Notes under the pieces: model-generated
Databases searched by the model: none
Seen by the model: the letters and a program-made list of their open reading frames with translations, nothing else
Told to the model about the DNA's origin: nothing
Shown here: one piece after another, positions 59,290 through 64,000 of the stretch
How the letters are laid out: every line of letters begins with the position of its first letter
Numbering within the stretch: the stretch's first letter is position 1
Origin: Gordionus sp. m RMFG-2023
Lineage: Eukaryota > Nematomorpha > Gordioida > Chordodea > Parachordodidae
Assembly (NCBI RefSeq): GCF_954871325.1
Contig: NC_088775.1
Span: 90,216,805-90,280,804, forward strand
Direction: 5' to 3'
Length of the DNA stretch: 64,000 nt
Program-made: the position numbers and the translations under genes

Positions 59290-62200
59290 TGTTTTTTTTT
59301 ATTGATATAATTGTATCGAAAAATTATTATGATTAATTATTATTATTGATTATTATAATATTTTTGAAAAATCGAAAATGTTAATGTATTTTATTTTTAT
59401 CTGTGATAAAATTGAAAATAGATAAAAAAATATATATATATTAATTTTTTATTAATAAAATTAAAAATCATGGAAATAACTTTTCGAAACAATCATAAAC
59501 GCTACGTTAATTTGCAGCATAGAATTTAAGAGTTAACATCTTTACTTGATATGTTTACAGTAATTTAAAAAGTCTGTTTAATTCAGCTTCGACTTTTCGA
59601 CGCAGCGAAATAGAACTCTTTTTTCTAGTAAAGCTTCGGTAACGCATTGGGTTCTATGTGCGGATAACTTCAAGTTGGAGTTTAAAATTTCATTGAATAA
59701 AAATAATGCTAACAATTTTTTTTTATTATTTTACATTTTTAAAAATATATAGCGCCACCCAACGGATATTATCTCATCAAAGTTTATAATTATATTAACA
59801 GTAATTTTTATTTGGATAAAATGTTAATAATATTTTTAATTAGGTTATATGTAAAAATTAAATAAGATAATATACGTAATAAAGATATAATAGATACATT
59901 AAAAAAAAAAAATTACTATATAAAAAAATATCCGGATTATTATATAAGTATCAATCTAAAAATATATCACGACCAAAACCTCCAAACGAAATAAGTATAA
60001 TGGCAAAATATACTGATGATAAGGAACTGAATAAATAAATAAATAGCGATGATATTGTGATAAGCGCTAAAAAAACAATTTTTATAATTATTATTGATTT
60101 TCTTAAAATATTAATTTTCTTGTATATTTTTTTGTGTTAAAAGAAATAAAAAATTACCGAATTGGAAGTAAGCGAAAAATAAATAAATTGAAAATAAGAA
60201 GAAGAAAAAGGTTTTTTTTTTAAAATATTTGTGTAACCTGTAAATCCTAAACTAGAATGATTTATTAGGAACCCTGTCCTAGATTTTATTCTACGATGTG
60301 AACCTTGTGACAGAATAAATTTTCTTTATAATAATTTTTTTTTTACCCCAGAATAAGAAAATTCTATGTTGCACCATTTGTTTGGGTTCAAAATTCAAGC
60401 TCAGATTATTTTCTTTTTCTTCAATTCAACAATTCAACATTTAGTTAAGATAGATTAAGAAAATAATATTTTATAAATAAAGCGAGTTAGTGTTCTTAAA
60501 TTACCTTACTTTGACCATCTCTATTGTGGTCTAGTCAAGCTTTAAGCCTAAAAAATTCAAATAATAAGTCTCAACTCGAAGATTGTGATTCAAATATTTT
60601 TTATAAACATGGCTACGCTGCTTTATAGTTGACTAAAGTTAGGTAGTATAAAAATACTGAAGTGAGTGATAATCCAAATTTTAATGGCAACATCTGCTAA
60701 GTCTTTAGATTTATCATACAAAAAATTAGTTTGAACTTTAATTTTAATAGAACTTAAAAATTCTAATACTAAAAAAACATTTCCAAGTGGGAATGAGGAG
60801 TCAAGTACTAACGAGGTACCTCCTGTTTGTAAAAATATGATGATATCGAAAAGATATATATGATAATTTAAATTCACCTGTGAGTGAAATTAGAAAGCAA
60901 ATATCTGAGATTATGATTTGATTAACCTTGTGGAGGTTGTGAAAAGTAATAGTAATAGTGTTACTAATAATGTTAAGCAAAGTGAAAACGATTGATTCTA
61001 TGTGAGATCAGAAAGTTTAAAGAAACTTTGCTTAGAAATAAAAATAATAGTTTTAGTGAAGATATCAATTTTTGTGGCCTAAGAGGTCATAGTGAAAATT
61101 TTTTTTTTTTAGCGTGATCAAAAAATTAATGAAAATGTGAACACAAAAATATATGATAAAAATGATAAGATTTATCATAGAATGTGGCTTCTCAGGTTAT
61201 GTAAAAAGAAATTGCATGGCCAAAGAAGTAAATTTTAAAGATAGTTTCCCAATGAGACCACCAGTATTGATAAATCTGGTGGTTCATAACATTATTTTCA
61301 AATCTAAGTGAAAAAGTTATGTATAATATGGATAGTACTCGAATTTACTTCAAATGTGAAGAAATGTGTCATATAACTACTAATCGTGCTCAATTTATGA
61401 GTGGATTGCGATGACTATATGATTCGCGAGAAAAGTCATATAAAAATTGAAAAATTCATATATTTATAATACCAAAATTTTTAGTATACATGTATATAGT
61501 GTTGTTAAAAATTCCTGGGATATATTTAATAAAAAAAGACAATGATAAATTGTTAATCAAATTAACTGGTCATTTTGATGAAATAAAAATTTTTTAATTT
61601 AATTATAATTTGAATAAAAGAGATCATTGTAATAAGATAGGTGAGAAATATCCATGGGGAATTTATAATAAAAAAAGAATTATTGATATTCGGATGCATT
61701 AAATTCAGGGACGCGTTTAGGTATGAATATTAATTATATTGAAAGTGAAAAATTCAAAATATAATAAATATAATTTCAGCTGATTAGAATGCATAAAATT
61801 GTAATGACTTGAAAGAGAGGATTGACAGTGTTCATGCTATCGTATTAATGTAAAAATTGATAGACAAAATATCGAGATGTTATTTGATACTGGGGCAAGT
61901 ATTTCAGTAATGCCTGGCCTGAGGTTGCATTTGAAAAAGAATCTATGTGAGTGAGACAATTTTGAAGGATCTAAAATTGTGATTGGGATTACAACAAGAT
62001 CGGGAGTTGGTTATCAGTGGAACATATGTTCTTGATTTATGGTTAGTAGAAAAAAAAATGTTGAAACTATTATGGGTTTGAGATTGGATTATCAAACTTA
62101 GTCCTCGTAACAATTATCGGAATATTTTTTACAATAAATAGTGATTTCATATTAAATAATGCCAAACGAAAAATGATTGCGGATAACATCCGAAATAAAA

Positions 62201-62441
62201 TTGGCCAAATAGAAATGACGGATTTAATGAGAGAGGAAGTGAATCCCCTCTTTTTAATTCTGATATGTGTGAAATTTCCAATAAATAAATTGTTAAATGG
62301 GATAATAATATATAACGCCAACTAGCGGATATTATCTCATCAATTTTATTTTTATAAAATGTTACAATACTATATAAAAAAATGTGATTTATACCCTCGA
62401 AATTGAATTTTTTAGGCTAAAAGCTTAGGCAACAATAGAGA
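59290..62441 (+). mobile_element. Family 2 fossil: divergent unit with gag, nucleocapsid and retropepsin
   Basis: 59,580-59,780 is the RT start reading left with the leader motif at 59,752. 59,790-60,660 is the leader. Gag starts near 60,684 (MATSAKSLDLS). A nucleocapsid knuckle lies near 61,165 and retropepsin near 61,884, with its downstream part to the leader motif at 62,315-62,341. Beyond this, leader and a family C MITE fragment run to 62,441, where a younger LTR element begins. Broken in several places. Confidence 0.7.
60488..60659. mobile_element. hAT-type MITE, family C (same site, inverted block)
   Basis: 172 bp, flanked by AAGCGAGT (60,480-60,487) and AAGTGAGT (60,660-60,667), which is the inverse of the ACTCACTT duplication at 48.6 and 53.3 kb with one later substitution. 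Confidence 0.85.
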
Positions 62442-62719
62442 TGTTGCGTTATTCCTTTATCTTATTTTTTGTTTTTTGCATTTGAACTTTTATTATTTTT
62501 GTTATAATCTAATTTTATTTTATAAACGGCGTAACCTTACTTTTTTATATATTATTTTACTTTTTTGTATTTCGTTTTATATTCTAATTTATATGTTAGA
62601 AAATGTATAAATACCTTAACAAAAGAAAAAGAAATTAGTTAATAAAAATATATTTTTTATTTAATAAAGTTAATAAAACTTATTTATTATTCACCGGCAC
62701 ATATTCATGTTATTCTACA
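62442..62719 (+). repeat. 5' LTR of the younger element
   Basis: 278 bp, beginning TGTTGCG and ending TTCTACA, so it has TG...CA ends. A 'gtataaatacc' TATA-like box lies near 62,607 and AATAAA-type words near 62,660. The partner LTR is outside the window. Confidence 0.65.
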
Positions 62720-62729
62720 TGGTGCCTCC
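62720..62729 (+). other. tRNA primer-binding site
   Basis: TGGTGCCTCC begins at the base after the LTR's CA, as expected for a minus-strand primer site. The same TGGTGCC core is used by the family 2 fossil at 46,674. Confidence 0.65.
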
Positions 62730-62892
62730 AGTTTTGGCAAAAGAAACTCGCCTTATGGAAAATTTTTTTAAAAATAAAATTTTTTTTCCTTTGTAAATAT
62801 GGTTAATAAAAAAAATTATAAAATGGTACAAACAATTCTATATAAGATGGATAAAAAAAGGGTAAGTCATTTCAAAATTATTTTCATCAATT

Positions 62893-63129
62893 ATGTTCGC
62901 CTTCAAACTACTTAATGTACCCCATCAAATCTCCATATACGATATTTTGTTTGAGTTAACCTATAATTCCGATGTCAACTTTTATAGGATAGACGGTACG
63001 GAGGACGTGTTGTTTGAATTTATGAACTTAAGAGATATGATTAATTGTTTCGAATTGTTAAATGGGAAACATTACATTTATGGTGACAATGATTTCATTG
63101 AATTAATCTGTATATTTACCAAAACATGA
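62893..63129 (+). CDS. Small RRM-like ORF in the leader of the younger LTR element
   Basis: 78 residues from the ATG at 62,893, between the primer site and gag. The order of motifs resembles an RNA-recognition motif: an RNP2-like FKLLNVP (4-10), helix IYDILFELTYN, strand VNFYRI, an RNP1-like DVLFEFMN (38-45), helix MINCFELLNGK and a last strand FIELICIF. A donor-like GGGTAAGT at 62,860-62,867 follows a short upstream ATG frame (62,847), so leader splicing is possible. RRMs are known in ORF1 proteins of some LINEs. One ahead of gag in an LTR element would be unusual. It could also be a chance small ORF. Confidence 0.5.
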   Translation: MFAFKLLNVPHQISIYDILFELTYNSDVNFYRIDGTEDVLFEFMNLRDMINCFELLNGKHYIYGDNDFIELICIFTKT

Positions 63130-63205
63130 ATAGCTATACCAAAAATTTGAATTGATAAAATAATAAATGTTATAATTGCTTATTTATGTGTCTTATTAAT
63201 TAAAT

Positions 63206-64000
63206 ATGGAAATTAAACAAGAATTTACACATAAGATCCCTAAGTTAGTGGGTCCTCTTACTGAAATTTATTTAGACAGAATATTAAATTACTTTTCGAC
63301 CAGTACATTATCGGACTCTATTAAAATTAATACTTTGCTTAATAATATATCAGACAAAGTTTTTGACGACATTAAGGCAATTTGTTCTGATACCGATATT
63401 TTAGATCTTAAAATTGTGATTAAAAAGTTAACCTATCTTTTACCAGCGCTAAATTTAAATACTTTAATTAATAAATTTAATCTTCTTCAACAAAACTCAT
63501 CAGAGAGTTTTATGCTGTGGTACATTAGAGTATCGAAACTTCATAAGAAATGTAATTTTTTGGACGATAGTAGATTAAAAGAGAAATTACGGACATCTAC
63601 TTTAAACGATAAAATTAAATACAAATTCTCCAAAAATTTGGACCTTACATTGAATCAGATGGTGGAATTAGGGGTGAAACTGGACTCTAGTAATATTAAG
63701 TCTGAGGATAATGATATAAGTTATATAAATAATGACAAAAAGTCCGATAAAGATAAAAATTTTTGCAGTAGAAATGATAATAATTTTAGAAATAATTATG
63801 ATAATAGATATAGAAATGGGAATTACAATAATAATTTTAGATACAATTATGGTAATAATAATTCGCGATACCACGATAATTATAACAATTATAACTATAA
63901 CAATTATCGCTATAATAATAATAATCAATCGAATTTTGGTAGAAATAATACATGGTATGATTATAATCAAAGAAAACAAATCCAATACGGTGACGGAAAT
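63206..64000 (+). CDS. Gag of the younger LTR element, N-terminal part (runs off the window)
   Basis: 265 codons open to the window end. Residues about 1-165 have the helix-rich layout of Ty3-type gag: SSESFMLWYIRVSKLHKKC, then a charged RLKEKLRT segment and a DLTLNQMVELGVKLDSS stretch. From about 190 onward the chain is rich in Asn, Tyr, Arg and Gly (NNFRNNYDNRYRNGNYNNN). In this position Ty3-like gags usually carry a CCHC zinc knuckle, and none is seen so far. The tail probably binds RNA through basic and aromatic residues, which is inference. A knuckle could still lie beyond the window. Confidence 0.7.
   Translation, partial: MEIKQEFTHKIPKLVGPLTEIYLDRILNYFSTSTLSDSIKINTLLNNISDKVFDDIKAICSDTDILDLKIVIKKLTYLLPALNLNTLINKFNLLQQNSSESFMLWYIRVSKLHKKCNFLDDSRLKEKLRTSTLNDKIKYKFSKNLDLTLNQMVELGVKLDSSNIKSEDNDISYINNDKKSDKDKNFCSRNDNNFRNNYDNRYRNGNYNNNFRYNYGNNNSRYHDNYNNYNYNNYRYNNNNQSNFGRNNTWYDYNQRKQIQYGDGN

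Larger units (their letters stand above)
62442..64000 (+). mobile_element. Younger LTR retrotransposon, 5' part, continues beyond the window
   Basis: A 5' LTR, a primer-binding site, a small RRM-like ORF and a gag frame open to the window's last base. The left boundary is supported by an old family C MITE copy: its sequence 'caatagagat' is shared up to 62,441 and then departs. The visible part looks whole, with no break seen, so it is much younger than the fossils beside it. Polymerase parts would lie to the right. Confidence 0.75.

Noticed and set aside
44101-62341. GATGAGATAATATCC motif as the terminal inverted repeat of a new transposon
   Set aside because: Homology between copies extends well past the motif on both sides, so it is internal to the leader and not a terminus.
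63668-63985. Ile/Val-rich minus-strand ORF resembling a membrane protein
   Set aside because: Antisense of the gag Asn/Tyr-rich tail.

Overview
This window looks like nuclear DNA of an animal with a very AT-rich, transposon-crowded genome. The signs are eukaryotic genes with GT-AG introns (one is 89 bp), a rhodopsin-type G-protein coupled receptor, a DUF229 (alkaline-phosphatase-fold) membrane protein with an AATAAA signal just after its stop, long microsatellites, and many DNA-transposon and LTR-element fossils. I cannot name the phylum from sequence alone.

Host genes are few. The two clear ones are an intronless class A GPCR on the minus strand (13,688-15,109) and a two-exon DUF229 gene on the plus strand (23,222-25,611). 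Four weaker candidates have coding-like exons with splice signals but no recognised family: minus strand about 7,987-8,671; one terminal exon on the minus strand at 28,961-29,110; plus strand 34,266-35,055; and one exon on the plus strand at 37,811-38,058. A tRNA-like sequence with A and B boxes lies at 20,285-20,357 (minus).

From 0 to 26 kb the non-genic DNA is AT-rich filler dotted with short inverted-repeat elements, (TTCTC)n and (TTTC)n arrays and a decayed Tc1/mariner copy. From 26 to 44 kb there are two copies of one Ty3-like fossil family (26.4-28.7 and 41.8-43.9 kb), three hAT transposase remnants, a piggyBac-like remnant, a possible DIRS-like remnant and a Harbinger-like MITE. The first Ty3 copy is split by an 845-bp hAT element with perfect 8-bp target duplications, and the second copy shows the unoccupied site.

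From 44 to 62.4 kb the sequence is a mosaic of direct and inverted copies of fragments of a second Ty3-like family. The same divergent unit recurs: a gag leader reading one way and the start of reverse transcriptase reading the other way, joined by a shared leader with a conserved motif. A 172-bp MITE with the same target duplication sits in at least three of these units, so they were copied as units after the unit formed. At the right edge a younger-looking LTR element starts inside an old copy of that MITE (62,442 to beyond the window). It has a TGGTGCC primer-binding site, a small ORF resembling an RRM RNA-binding domain, and an open gag whose tail is Asn/Tyr/Arg/Gly-rich rather than zinc-knuckled.

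Short hAT-type MITEs with CAGTGTTGTTAA-like ends and 8-bp target duplications run through the whole window. Several can be dated relative to one another by nesting.
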